Below, in pieces: positions 1 through 6,524 of a DNA stretch of 11,689 nucleotides. A program made the translations under genes and the position numbers. The stretch lies in the NCBI GenBank assembly GCA_023417975.1, contig JAEZDX010000364.1:1-11689 (forward strand), read 5' to 3'. The stretch is from Bacillota bacterium (lineage in GTDB: Bacteria > Bacillota > Clostridia > Clostridiales > Clostridiaceae). A model generated the notes under the pieces. The model did not search any database. It was not told where the DNA came from and saw only the letters and a program-made list of their open reading frames with translations. Every line of letters begins with the position of its first letter. The stretch's first letter is position 1.

Positions 1-2202
1 ATTTAGAGTATTGACAATATTAAACCCTCCGATAGCCGATAAGAAGCTTAATATCCACTTTTCCTTTGTGTCTGCTCCATTATTAATCCAGATGTTTAAT
101 ATTTCGTTTCCAACCTGTTCCATATCACGTTTATTACACTTCTCTATTACTTTTTCCGCTATCAGGTTCCTTTGGACTAAATTTTCAAGAGAATATTTAC
201 TCAAAATATAAACTAGCACATCTTTTGATAATAAGCTTCCATCCTTATGCCTTATTTGTTGAAATTCATTTACAGGAATCCATGCCGGAGCAGAATAAGC
301 AGTTTTCTTTAACCTTTCTTTGCAATAGTTACTTATACTCTCAGCACTTTCAAGTATTTCATGTTCTAAATAATCTGCATTGATAATGTTTAACAAAAGT
401 ATCTTAATCTTTTCATTTTTCTCTGCTTCTGCGAACTTTTCAAGTTCTAAGACGCAGTCTCTCATATTAAAATTGATCAAAATTCTAGCTGCTGCTTCCC
501 TAACTACTGTCTTTTTATTCTTCAGCTCATTTAATACCAAAGTTTTACTACCTTCATATGTACTAAGTAAAGTTATCATCTTGTCTTTTATAACCTTTGA
601 TGAATCAGATAAGTGATTAACAAGTAGCGGTGCATACTTTTCATTATTTACATTAAATAGTTTTTCAAGAATTATTTCTTTAACATTACTATTTAAGTTT
701 TCAAGGTTATTAATAAGCTCTTCACTTTCCTCCAGACATAATGTATCTAGATATTCCAGAACCTTTGATGTACCATTAAAATCAAATCGATTTAAAGCAA
801 AATCAGCTGTTAAAATCAAATATTCTTCTCCTATTCCTGCAGCGCTAAGTTCTTCCATTAACCCTACATAGCTTGTATTTTCAATGATCCTATCTATAAT
901 CTGTGCTGCTAATTTATATTTCTCTACCTGAAATAAAAGGTTTAAGAATCTAAATATAATTACTCTAGTTTCTCTTAAAGCATAGGTTAGCTTGAAGAAA
1001 GTATTATGATAACCCCCTAAGTAATCTTCACTTAATGATTTATCGATTTTATTAATAACCTCTTGCGTATCTCCTTTACCCTTTAATACATAATTAAAAA
1101 CCTGGAGCTTCTCTTTAAGTGTTAACACCTCAAAGCCTTCTAAGCCTGAAATAATGATACTTAATATTTGGTTTATATTATGATTGAGCTTTTCAAAATC
1201 ACCATTCTCCTTAGAATGGTTGTAAAGGAAATAACACAATGCAAATTTTTGTATTTCATCATATTCATCATTTTCATATGGAGATTCCAAATTCAAACTA
1301 TCTCTAAAGATTTGCGGCATTTCTTTTATTTTTTCCTCTATCTCTTTTACTACCCTTTTATTCTTATCCGTTACAAATAAACCCATCAAGTTTAACACAT
1401 ACAGCCTCTTATCAAATTTGAACTCTTCCACAATAGAGTAACAATCTATCCCCGAATTATATTTTTTAGCAAAGCTCATCAATCGATCAAATATGTAAAT
1501 ATTGCTTGTACTGTTATTCACTATGTTTGTTAGTGGTTGCCTTAACGATTCACATTCACCGTGAGCATAGTACAAAAACTTAGCAAGTACTACCTGTTGA
1601 TTTAATAATTGCTTATGGACAACTTGTATATCTTGTAAATAAGTCTTAATATAATTCTCTGCATCCTCCGGCAAATTGCAACGATTTTTTACTGCCATAA
1701 TGGCCAAAATTAATTTTATATAAGCGTCCTCAGTTGTTATAAATGCCTTTGAAAGTATTAAATTATCTTCATTTATTATTTCTTCAAAAACTGAAATTAT
1801 ATCCTCCGCATTGACCGACGATAACTGACTCACTTTACCAGAATAAGTTTTAATGACCCAAACAATAAACTTTTCTTTGCTATCAAAGGGCTTTAAAAAC
1901 TCTGCTATTTTATTTATTGAGTAGATTTTTGAATTAAGTAGTCTAAAGAAGCTTTCCTCTCCAATAGCATAAAAAACATTTACAAGTCTTTTATATATCT
2001 CTTCCTTGTCTTTAAATTCATTTAGTAATTCCCATATTCTTTGTTGAATATTGTAATGACTTTCTTCCAAATCGAATTTATGTACTTTGTCCAAATCTAA
2101 AGGATTACCAGTTTCCAAGTATTCCTTAATTCCCCTTACCTCTTCCTCTTTTAAAGTAGAATCACAAAGCTTAAATTGTATTATATCCAATATTTCTTCC
2201 AT
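1..2202 (-). CDS. HEAT-repeat / DUF4132-like protein, N-terminal part (runs off left edge)
   Basis: An uninterrupted minus-strand frame of 734 codons starts at ATG 2202 and leaves the window at base 1 without a stop. A strong GGGGG-type ribosome site lies about 9 nt upstream (around 2213-2217). The product is soluble and mostly helical, with no signal peptide or membrane segment. Around residues 520-600 there are HEAT-like helical repeats; the clearest has the core VVREAAARIL (about residues 563-572). From about residue 635 a PAWIPVNE segment is followed by KDGSLLSKDVLVYIL, and the visible end reads KWILSFLSAIGGFNIVNTLN. This order matches what I know of DUF4132 proteins (relatives of E. coli MolR/YehI), which usually exceed 1000 residues, so roughly a third is probably missing. 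The biochemical function of this family is not established. It lies 107 nt downstream of the immunity-like array on the same strand and could be its last gene or a separate unit. The open frame is certain; the family name is moderately sure. Confidence 0.72.
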   Translation of the reverse strand, partial: MEEILDIIQFKLCDSTLKEEEVRGIKEYLETGNPLDLDKVHKFDLEESHYNIQQRIWELLNEFKDKEEIYKRLVNVFYAIGEESFFRLLNSKIYSINKIAEFLKPFDSKEKFIVWVIKTYSGKVSQLSSVNAEDIISVFEEIINEDNLILSKAFITTEDAYIKLILAIMAVKNRCNLPEDAENYIKTYLQDIQVVHKQLLNQQVVLAKFLYYAHGECESLRQPLTNIVNNSTSNIYIFDRLMSFAKKYNSGIDCYSIVEEFKFDKRLYVLNLMGLFVTDKNKRVVKEIEEKIKEMPQIFRDSLNLESPYENDEYDEIQKFALCYFLYNHSKENGDFEKLNHNINQILSIIISGLEGFEVLTLKEKLQVFNYVLKGKGDTQEVINKIDKSLSEDYLGGYHNTFFKLTYALRETRVIIFRFLNLLFQVEKYKLAAQIIDRIIENTSYVGLMEELSAAGIGEEYLILTADFALNRFDFNGTSKVLEYLDTLCLEESEELINNLENLNSNVKEIILEKLFNVNNEKYAPLLVNHLSDSSKVIKDKMITLLSTYEGSKTLVLNELKNKKTVVREAAARILINFNMRDCVLELEKFAEAEKNEKIKILLLNIINADYLEHEILESAESISNYCKERLKKTAYSAPAWIPVNEFQQIRHKDGSLLSKDVLVYILSKYSLENLVQRNLIAEKVIEKCNKRDMEQVGNEILNIWINNGADTKEKWILSFLSAIGGFNIVNTLN

Positions 2203-2245
2203 ATATTGTTTACCCCCTAATAATTTAGTTCTTTGCAATTTTTAC

Positions 2246-2276
2246 ATTATAATCAAATCATATATTGTAATAGCAA
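2246..2276 (-). promoter_or_regulatory. candidate promoter for the DUF4132-like gene
   Basis: Reading the minus strand, a perfect TATAAT (plus-strand 2246-2251) lies about 45 nt ahead of the ATG at 2202. A weak -35-like TTGCTA (2271-2276) stands 19 nt further upstream. The -10 match is good, but the spacing and -35 are poor, and AT-rich DNA gives many chance matches. Confidence 0.3.
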
Positions 2277-2309
2277 TACTATGCTTCTCAAATAACTCAT
2301 CAGCATAAA

Positions 2310-2708
2310 CTACCTAAATATTTTAAGTACTTTTGCTTTTATACCTTTTTCAAAATCAAATCTTATAAACTCAGGTTCATCATAGATCCAAATATCAAAC
2401 ATTTCATCTTTAATAGGCCATTTTCTATGAGGTTGTCCTTTTACCTTTTTGACTTCCTTCTTAGAAAATCCTATTTTTATACCTTCTATTTCTATTGGAA
2501 AAGGATGCTCGTAGCGTATAGTATACAATTTTTTATCCTCTATTTTAAAGAATAACCACACACCAACCTCTTCAAATCTACAATAATAATAATGTACATT
2601 TTCATTTTTCAATTCAATTAAATCCAGCTTATAGTTCAATATTTTTTCAACTTCTTCATCTGTTTGTCCTTTTTTTATTTTAGCCAATTCTTCAATCAAA
2701 ATTACCAT
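2310..2708 (-). CDS. BamE/SmpA-like small protein, probable immunity protein; 5' end probably frameshifted
   Basis: This frame encodes 132 acidic, soluble residues. It looks like two related halves, each opening with a BamE/SmpA-type signature: IKKGQTDEEVEKIL near residues 11-24, then IKIGFSKKEVKKVKGQP near residues 77-93, the latter followed by WIYDEPEFIRFDF. In this fold the signature is a turn plus helix before a beta sheet. Similar small proteins occur among immunity genes, but I cannot name the family. The ATG at 2708 is a doubtful start because the only purine-rich site (AAAAAGGG) touches it. TTG at 2699 would have better spacing (9 nt after AGGG). A 23-codon frame with a good ribosome site starts at 2763, just behind the upstream gene, and overlaps this frame. 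Removing one T from the TTTT run at 2698-2701 joins the two into about 150 residues. The present form may therefore be a damaged gene, or one translated from an internal start. Confidence 0.6.
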   Translation of the reverse strand: MVILIEELAKIKKGQTDEEVEKILNYKLDLIELKNENVHYYYCRFEEVGVWLFFKIEDKKLYTIRYEHPFPIEIEGIKIGFSKKEVKKVKGQPHRKWPIKDEMFDIWIYDEPEFIRFDFEKGIKAKVLKIFR

Positions 2709-2763
2709 CCCTTTTTATGGCTTCTTCTATCCACGATAATAGTATTTCTTTATTATCATTCAT
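2692..2763 (-). other. 23-codon ORF, likely the detached 5' end of the BamE-like gene
   Basis: The ATG at 2763 lies 4 nt after the stop of the long DUF2262 gene, with AGGG 7 nt upstream. It reads MNDNKEILLSWIEEAIKRDG and stops at TGA 2692-2694, inside the beginning of the next frame. Tight coupling and a proper ribosome site suggest this is where translation of the last array gene originally began. Deleting one T at 2698-2701 would fuse it to LIEELAKIKKGQ of the downstream frame. A genuine short peptide is the alternative. Confidence 0.45.
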
Positions 2764-2767
2764 CCCA

Positions 2768-3598
2768 TTACCCTGGAATATCTGCATGATCCGGTCCATC
2801 CGTCAAGTTTCCTGAAACTAGAATTGAATGTCCCCAGAATAAGCCACCATCATGATGCCAAAATTCGAATTCCTCATCTGGATAAACAGTAATTGCTTCA
2901 AGTTTCATTCGAGTCTTAAACTGTTTCGCCGTTACCTCTTTTTCATCATCCTCACGCCAGCTATCATTTTTGAGCCCTAGTAGTTCATTAACAGCATATT
3001 CACTAATGCGATTGTCCCATATTTTTCGACTTTCCCATAAAGTTTTCGCAGCTTGAACGCTTAATTTTATATCTTCTGGTTCAGTTACTGGTAAATTTAG
3101 ATCAACACTTTTCTTATTCCAGTTTATTTTACCTGAATACCAGCTAAGTTTCCTATTAAAGGTTAAGATTCCAAAAATATTATCCTCATAAGTAACCGGA
3201 TTTTTAATATCTTCTATGTAGTCGTTTAATTCTTTATCAGTTGAAACAACTTCAATAAATTCTTCAAAAAGTGCATCTTGTTTATCTGAAACACTCTTTT
3301 CTGCCACACGGGCATTAATTTTCACTATTGTTTCTGCTTCTATTTTTTCTCGAATATCAGCTAGCTCCTGTTTTGTAACTTTTCTTATAATATGTAATGG
3401 TTCAGGCTTTAGCTGTCCGCTTGCATCTCTCCAGGCATCAAATTTCATAGTCAAAGTGTATAATTCCTCTCCGCCTACTCTTACAGCACCAACTCCACTT
3501 GCATTCACTATACCTATTATTTCTGATATAGGACATAATTGAAGTTGATCTAACAGCTGTTTTTCTTTAAAAAGAAAATCTTTAAATAAATCCAACAT
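2768..3598 (-). CDS. DUF2262 domain protein (long form)
   Basis: This is a 276-residue soluble protein. Its C-terminal half (about residues 130-276) has the DUF2262 pattern: a W..G.I.W core (LSWYSGKINW), a middle stretch ending in LLGLKNDSW, and a terminal DGGLFWGHSI (residues 250-259) followed by a short Gly/Asp-rich tail. The N-terminal 110-120 residues, including ASGVGAVRVGGEELYTLTM, are a separate part I cannot assign. DUF2262 has no proven activity that I know of. It often sits among SUKH, YwqG and other immunity-type genes, which is the case here. The gene starts at ATG 3598 with GGAG about 9 nt upstream, 26 nt after the YwqG-like gene, so the two are probably co-transcribed. A shorter DUF2262 paralogue lies at 5480-5938. 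Confidence 0.8.
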   Translation of the reverse strand: MLDLFKDFLFKEKQLLDQLQLCPISEIIGIVNASGVGAVRVGGEELYTLTMKFDAWRDASGQLKPEPLHIIRKVTKQELADIREKIEAETIVKINARVAEKSVSDKQDALFEEFIEVVSTDKELNDYIEDIKNPVTYEDNIFGILTFNRKLSWYSGKINWNKKSVDLNLPVTEPEDIKLSVQAAKTLWESRKIWDNRISEYAVNELLGLKNDSWREDDEKEVTAKQFKTRMKLEAITVYPDEEFEFWHHDGGLFWGHSILVSGNLTDGPDHADIPG

Positions 3599-3624
3599 CT
3601 CTCACGCTCCAAGTTCTTAATAGC

Positions 3625-4308
3625 TTAATAGCAATCCCAGTGTAGATACCATTCACCATCTATCTTAGATTTAAATATATATAATTTACCGTTATCTCCT
3701 ACCATAAATTTTGCTTTTTCCTCAGATGAAATTTGAAAGATATATTCATAATCTTTACCACATGGTGACTGAATATATGAAGCGTATCCTCCAATTTTTG
3801 TATATGTATAGCTATCAAACTCTTCAAAAAATCTATCGTTCAATTCATCATCATCATTTACTTCAGTCATATCAAGATAATCCCAAGATTCTTCCCAACA
3901 AGGATAATCCTTTTTTTCGTTCACATTCCACTTTATTTGAAAAGCTTTGAATTGTTCACTACCTGTTGGTGTTTGTACCCTTATCAGATCATCTGTTGAT
4001 TTATATTCAAGCAAAAGCCATCCATCACCATTTTTTTGTGGTCCTCTTGCCGGCAAATTTCCATTATCCAAAAATACTTGTACAATTTCAACATCTCCAA
4101 AATAGTTCTTTCCATTTGGAACCTCTGAACTACATATTTGTATTACAGGTATCATATACTTTCCATTATGCTGTGGCCAACATGAAGTTTTATTTAATGA
4201 AAAATTTCCGCCAAACCAGCTCTTAATATTGTCTTCCGGCCGAAATCCTCCTATCTTCGCTATAACCGGTGTCTTACCTACCCCATTAAACTCTTCTAAA
4301 AGATCCAT
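3625..4308 (-). CDS. YwqG/DUF1963 family protein
   Basis: This gene encodes 227 soluble residues, close to the usual size of short YwqG/DUF1963 proteins. Recognisable family segments are KIGGFRP (18-24), the W.Q..G..M.P..QI core (CWPQHNGKYMIPVIQI, 43-58), KIGGYASYIQSPCG in the second half, and the terminal GDNGKLYIFKS. The family is a beta-rich fold of unknown activity that is frequent in Firmicute multi-immunity clusters, and a protective role is inferred from that. The start at ATG 4308 has a textbook TAAGGAG 5-6 nt upstream. A 171-nt gap separates it from the SUKH gene upstream; this is the largest gap between genes inside the array and it holds a long hairpin. The ribosome site is excellent even if transcription reads through that hairpin. 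Confidence 0.86.
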   Translation of the reverse strand: MDLLEEFNGVGKTPVIAKIGGFRPEDNIKSWFGGNFSLNKTSCWPQHNGKYMIPVIQICSSEVPNGKNYFGDVEIVQVFLDNGNLPARGPQKNGDGWLLLEYKSTDDLIRVQTPTGSEQFKAFQIKWNVNEKKDYPCWEESWDYLDMTEVNDDDELNDRFFEEFDSYTYTKIGGYASYIQSPCGKDYEYIFQISSEEKAKFMVGDNGKLYIFKSKIDGEWYLHWDCY

Positions 4309-4375
4309 ATTTTCTCCTTACCATTTTATTTATTGTGTTTTCAGACTTCATAAAATTCTAAAAATAATATTTATT

Positions 4376-4478
4376 TATATACATCGCACAAATTCTATTA
4401 CATTCTGCTCTCGCAAAAATCCCTGAAGAATGGATCTTTTGCTCGGCACAATGTAAGAATTTTAGTGCGATGTATATA
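4376..4478. repeat. 103-nt imperfect palindrome (long hairpin, MITE-like)
   Basis: The outer 14 bases TATATACATCGCAC (4376-4389) are repeated perfectly inverted at 4465-4478. Pairing continues inward with a few bulges: ATTACATT against AATGTAA, then CTCGCAAAAATCC against GGATCTTTTGCTCG. It closes on a 9-nt loop (4423-4431). It begins one base after the SUKH stop codon and ends about 67 nt before the YwqG-like start. There is no U-run after either arm, so it is not a standard terminator. TA dinucleotides at both outer ends fit a small non-autonomous element with TA target preference, but with one copy visible this is only a suggestion. Confidence 0.7.
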
Positions 4479-4479
4479 G

Positions 4480-4905
4480 TTAACCCATAATCATCTTAGA
4501 GATAAACTCCTTAAATTTCTGACCAGTTTTTTCTATATCTCCTAAATCATCATGATATATAATTCCAACTTCCCATCCATCATCAATTAAAAAAACAAGA
4601 GCATTTCCGGAAAAATCACATCCAAATTGAAGAACTTCTTCTTCAAAATCTAGATATTCATGCAGATCTTCATCAAAAAAATCTTCAACTTCAATTAAAT
4701 CTCCAAAGACTGTACAAAACTCCTCCCGAAAGCCACCCTCACCAATTTGAGAAAGATATATAAGATATTCCTCAGGAATATTCGAGTATTGCTTTTGAAT
4801 ATTTTCAATTTCATCTTTTGAATATACCTTTCTTACATTTTGTATTAAAGTTTTATCCAGATGTTCTTCAGCAGTTTTTAAGAATTCCATTTCTTTTTTA
4901 TACAT
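4480..4905 (-). CDS. SMI1/KNR4 (SUKH) family immunity protein
   Basis: This gene encodes a strongly acidic 141-residue protein with the SUKH-1 pattern. A helical N-terminus leads to IPEEYLIYLSQIGEGG (the family's 'P..y..fl...GgG' element). Then comes a short loop, FGCDFSGNALVFLIDDGW (the 'G.d..G....d' strand region), a V.IIYHDDLG segment, and a closing helix KFKEFISKMI. SUKH proteins neutralise diverse nuclease and deaminase toxins of contact-dependent systems by direct binding in the cytoplasm. No partner toxin is present here, so the target is unknown. I prefer ATG 4905 to the upstream in-frame GTG 4914: GGAG sits 8 nt before the ATG, whereas the GTG overlaps that ribosome site. The long hairpin begins right after its stop. 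Confidence 0.88.
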   Translation of the reverse strand: MYKKEMEFLKTAEEHLDKTLIQNVRKVYSKDEIENIQKQYSNIPEEYLIYLSQIGEGGFREEFCTVFGDLIEVEDFFDEDLHEYLDFEEEVLQFGCDFSGNALVFLIDDGWEVGIIYHDDLGDIEKTGQKFKEFISKMIMG

Positions 4906-5010
4906 ATTTATCACTCCAATTTTTTATTTTTATAAATAAGAATAGTCTAAAATATAGAAATAAACTATTTATCAAACAACTTTAACAACTAATAACTGCA
5001 AGCTCCTTAT

Positions 5011-5412
5011 TTAATCCATTTCTGTTTCATCATATTCTATACTACCAATGAATTTTATGTACAAATTCTCTTTTTCTATTTCTTTAACATTTTCGGTATA
5101 TTTAAAATCATATAAAAGTATAATGCTATTATAGTGCTTGTCTAAAATGTCGCTATACTGGTCAGTATAGTTTGCTATGATACTTTTATAGTATGAATGG
5201 TCTTCTAGAATATCAGAAAAAGAATTTTGTGATTCCTCTAATACATTTATTTCTCTAAAATCCTCATCAAAGTAATCAATTTTAAAATCAGTTTCAAATT
5301 TTGAGTTAATGCTGTCACCATCATCTGTATACTTAGTTTGAACATACCTTTCTAAATCACTAAGATCATTAAAATTACCAAGCCAAATCGAAACTTGTCC
5401 ACTGCATTCCAT
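5011..5412 (-). CDS. Imm22-like immunity protein
   Basis: This gene encodes a very acidic 133-residue cytoplasmic protein. The N-terminus GQVSIWLGNF (residues 5-14), a Y..DGDSI.S.F stretch (28-39), and the tightly spaced YFDEDFREIN (47-56) match my recollection of the immunity protein 22 family. That family was predicted from polymorphic toxin loci and usually opens with a 'VS.W.G.f' strand. The rest is rich in D, E and Y and ends in a strand, LYIKFIGSIEYDE. The start at ATG 5412 has AGGAGG about 10 nt upstream. Gaps of roughly 67 and 105 nt to its neighbours show it is not translationally coupled but lies in the same directional run. The family name is from memory and is the least certain of the named immunity families. 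Confidence 0.66.
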   Translation of the reverse strand: MECSGQVSIWLGNFNDLSDLERYVQTKYTDDGDSINSKFETDFKIDYFDEDFREINVLEESQNSFSDILEDHSYYKSIIANYTDQYSDILDKHYNSIILLYDFKYTENVKEIEKENLYIKFIGSIEYDETEMD

Positions 5413-5479
5413 TTGTTATATTCCTCCTAAATTATTAAATCTGTTGCTTCATATAACTATACCTATTATCTATTTGAAA

Positions 5480-5938
5480 CTACACATCTGCACTTAAAAA
5501 CTTATAATCACTATCAAAATAGGAATGTATTCTGTGCCCTCCAAATAAATCTCCATCATAATATTCGCAGTATATACCATTTGCACTAATTACGACGTCA
5601 TAAAGAATAATTACTTCTTCAAATTCTTCTTTAGTTATGTCGTATTCGCCTGCATCTACAGCATCCCAATCTAAATTTTCATCATCCTCATCGTAGTCAT
5701 GGTAAACATCATTTTTGTAATCAATCAATTCCTCTGCTATACTGACTTTCGCCCTTTTATCAAAATCTTCAATACAAACAAAAAGTTTTTCTGCTCTTCT
5801 AATCATCTCGTTTAAATCGGCACCTTCATCACTAATATCCAGGGACCAATGTATCTTTCCTTCATGCTGCACATATTCTTTGCAAAGCTCGTCATAGGCA
5901 AAAGTTCCCATTATCTCACTTACTATTTTGTTTTCCAT
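5480..5938 (-). CDS. DUF2262 domain protein (short form)
   Basis: A 152-residue acidic protein that is essentially only the DUF2262 domain. It opens with IMGTFAYDE, has GKIHWSLDI matching the W..G.I.W core of the longer paralogue, then a very acidic middle (DYDEDDENLDWD). It ends with EYYDGDLFGGHRIHSYF, where DGDLFGGH (residues 128-135) aligns with DGGLFWGH in the 2768-3598 gene. I place the start at ATG 5938 because AAAGGA lies about 8 nt upstream. The frame could extend to ATG 6031, adding 31 Cys-rich residues, but that ATG has no well-spaced ribosome site. Function is unknown; an immunity-type role is inferred from family and context. Confidence 0.75.
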   Translation of the reverse strand: MENKIVSEIMGTFAYDELCKEYVQHEGKIHWSLDISDEGADLNEMIRRAEKLFVCIEDFDKRAKVSIAEELIDYKNDVYHDYDEDDENLDWDAVDAGEYDITKEEFEEVIILYDVVISANGIYCEYYDGDLFGGHRIHSYFDSDYKFLSADV

Positions 5939-6058
5939 AATCGTTTTCCTTTCTACTTTAAGGTTTATACCCACTTTTGTAATGTACTCGAAACAATCTT
6001 TGAAAATTTCACAAGTACAGAATACTGACATCTCTCTTGTTTCAAAACTTTTTTTCTC

Positions 6059-6424
6059 CTAAATTACATACTGATCCTTTTCGATTCTCTCTATAACTGT
6101 CAAATCAATTACAATATCTGCACATCCATCAATTTGCTCCAGTATCTCAAAGGCCTGTTGCTCTATACCAGAATCATATCCATATTGGGAAAAGTACATT
6201 TTCATAAACTTATTGAACCAGTAATATCTGCTATAAAACAATATTTCCTTACTAACTATTTGTAATTGCTCAACTACATTATCCTGATAGTATGTTAGAT
6301 ATAAGTAATTGTCTAATAGAGTTCTTATAATGTCATCCTCAATGGTAATAAAATTTGTTCTATCTATAGGTTTCTCGATTAATTTAATAATTTCTTTAAT
6401 ATCACTTTCAGTTAATATTTGCAT
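6059..6424 (-). CDS. unrecognised 121-aa protein, candidate immunity protein
   Basis: I do not recognise this family. With ATG 6424 as the start (AAAGGTG about 9 nt upstream) it gives 121 residues. An in-frame start at 6457 would add 11 residues but has no comparable ribosome site. The protein is predicted mostly alpha-helical and soluble. It opens with LTESDIKEIIKLIEK, has an aromatic-rich middle (NYLYLTYY, FYSRYYWFNKFMKMYF) and ends in a hydrophobic IVIDLTVIERI. No catalytic motif, signal peptide or transmembrane segment is evident. Size and the same-strand position between a mini-ORF and a DUF2262 gene, at the head of an array of immunity-type families, make a new immunity family the most economical guess. 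Its ribosome-site region (AGAAAGGTGAAACGATATATG minus the first base) resembles that of the next gene (AGAAAGGAAAACGATTATG). Confidence 0.6.
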   Translation of the reverse strand: MQILTESDIKEIIKLIEKPIDRTNFITIEDDIIRTLLDNYLYLTYYQDNVVEQLQIVSKEILFYSRYYWFNKFMKMYFSQYGYDSGIEQQAFEILEQIDGCADIVIDLTVIERIEKDQYVI

Positions 6425-6461
6425 ATATCGTTTCACCTTTCTATAACAAATCATCACTTAA

Positions 6462-6524
6462 TCAAATTTCAACGCTATCTAAGTCAACTTCAGATTTGGA
6501 ATCTTCCTTTCCAGCTAAACTCAT
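6462..6524 (-). CDS. 20-aa mini-ORF at the head of the immunity-like array
   Basis: ATG 6524 is preceded by AAGGAG with 6-nt spacing, as good a ribosome site as any in the window. The frame runs 20 codons (MSLAGKEDSKSEVDLDSVEI) to TGA 6462-6464. The peptide is short, polar and acidic, with no membrane segment. It lies 37 nt before the unknown gene. It could be a leader peptide, the surviving start of a gene otherwise lost, or a real small protein. The translation signals are directly visible; function is unknown. Confidence 0.45.
   Translation of the reverse strand: MSLAGKEDSKSEVDLDSVEI

Noticed and set aside
3711..4426. Three plus-strand open frames opposite the YwqG-like gene and the hairpin.
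   Set aside because: They lack ribosome sites and have low-complexity, unnatural composition. They mirror a well-supported minus-strand gene.
4376..4478. Integron attC-like recombination site, since the array looks like cassettes.
   Set aside because: The ends do not carry the GTTRRRY/RYYYAAC core, only one copy is visible and there is no integrase.
4932..4971. Weak dyad (AATAGT/ACTATT) in the gap between the Imm22-like and SUKH genes.
   Set aside because: Arms of six AT-rich bases in very AT-rich DNA are expected by chance, and no U-run or promoter boxes accompany them.
5939..6058. Alternative use of the AGGAG after the unknown gene: a TTG-started frame of about 27 codons, or the 31-residue N-terminal extension from ATG 6031 of the DUF2262 gene.
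   Set aside because: The TTG frame has no recognisable content, and the ATG at 6031 lacks a properly spaced ribosome site. The ATG at 5938 has one and begins where the DUF2262 similarity starts.
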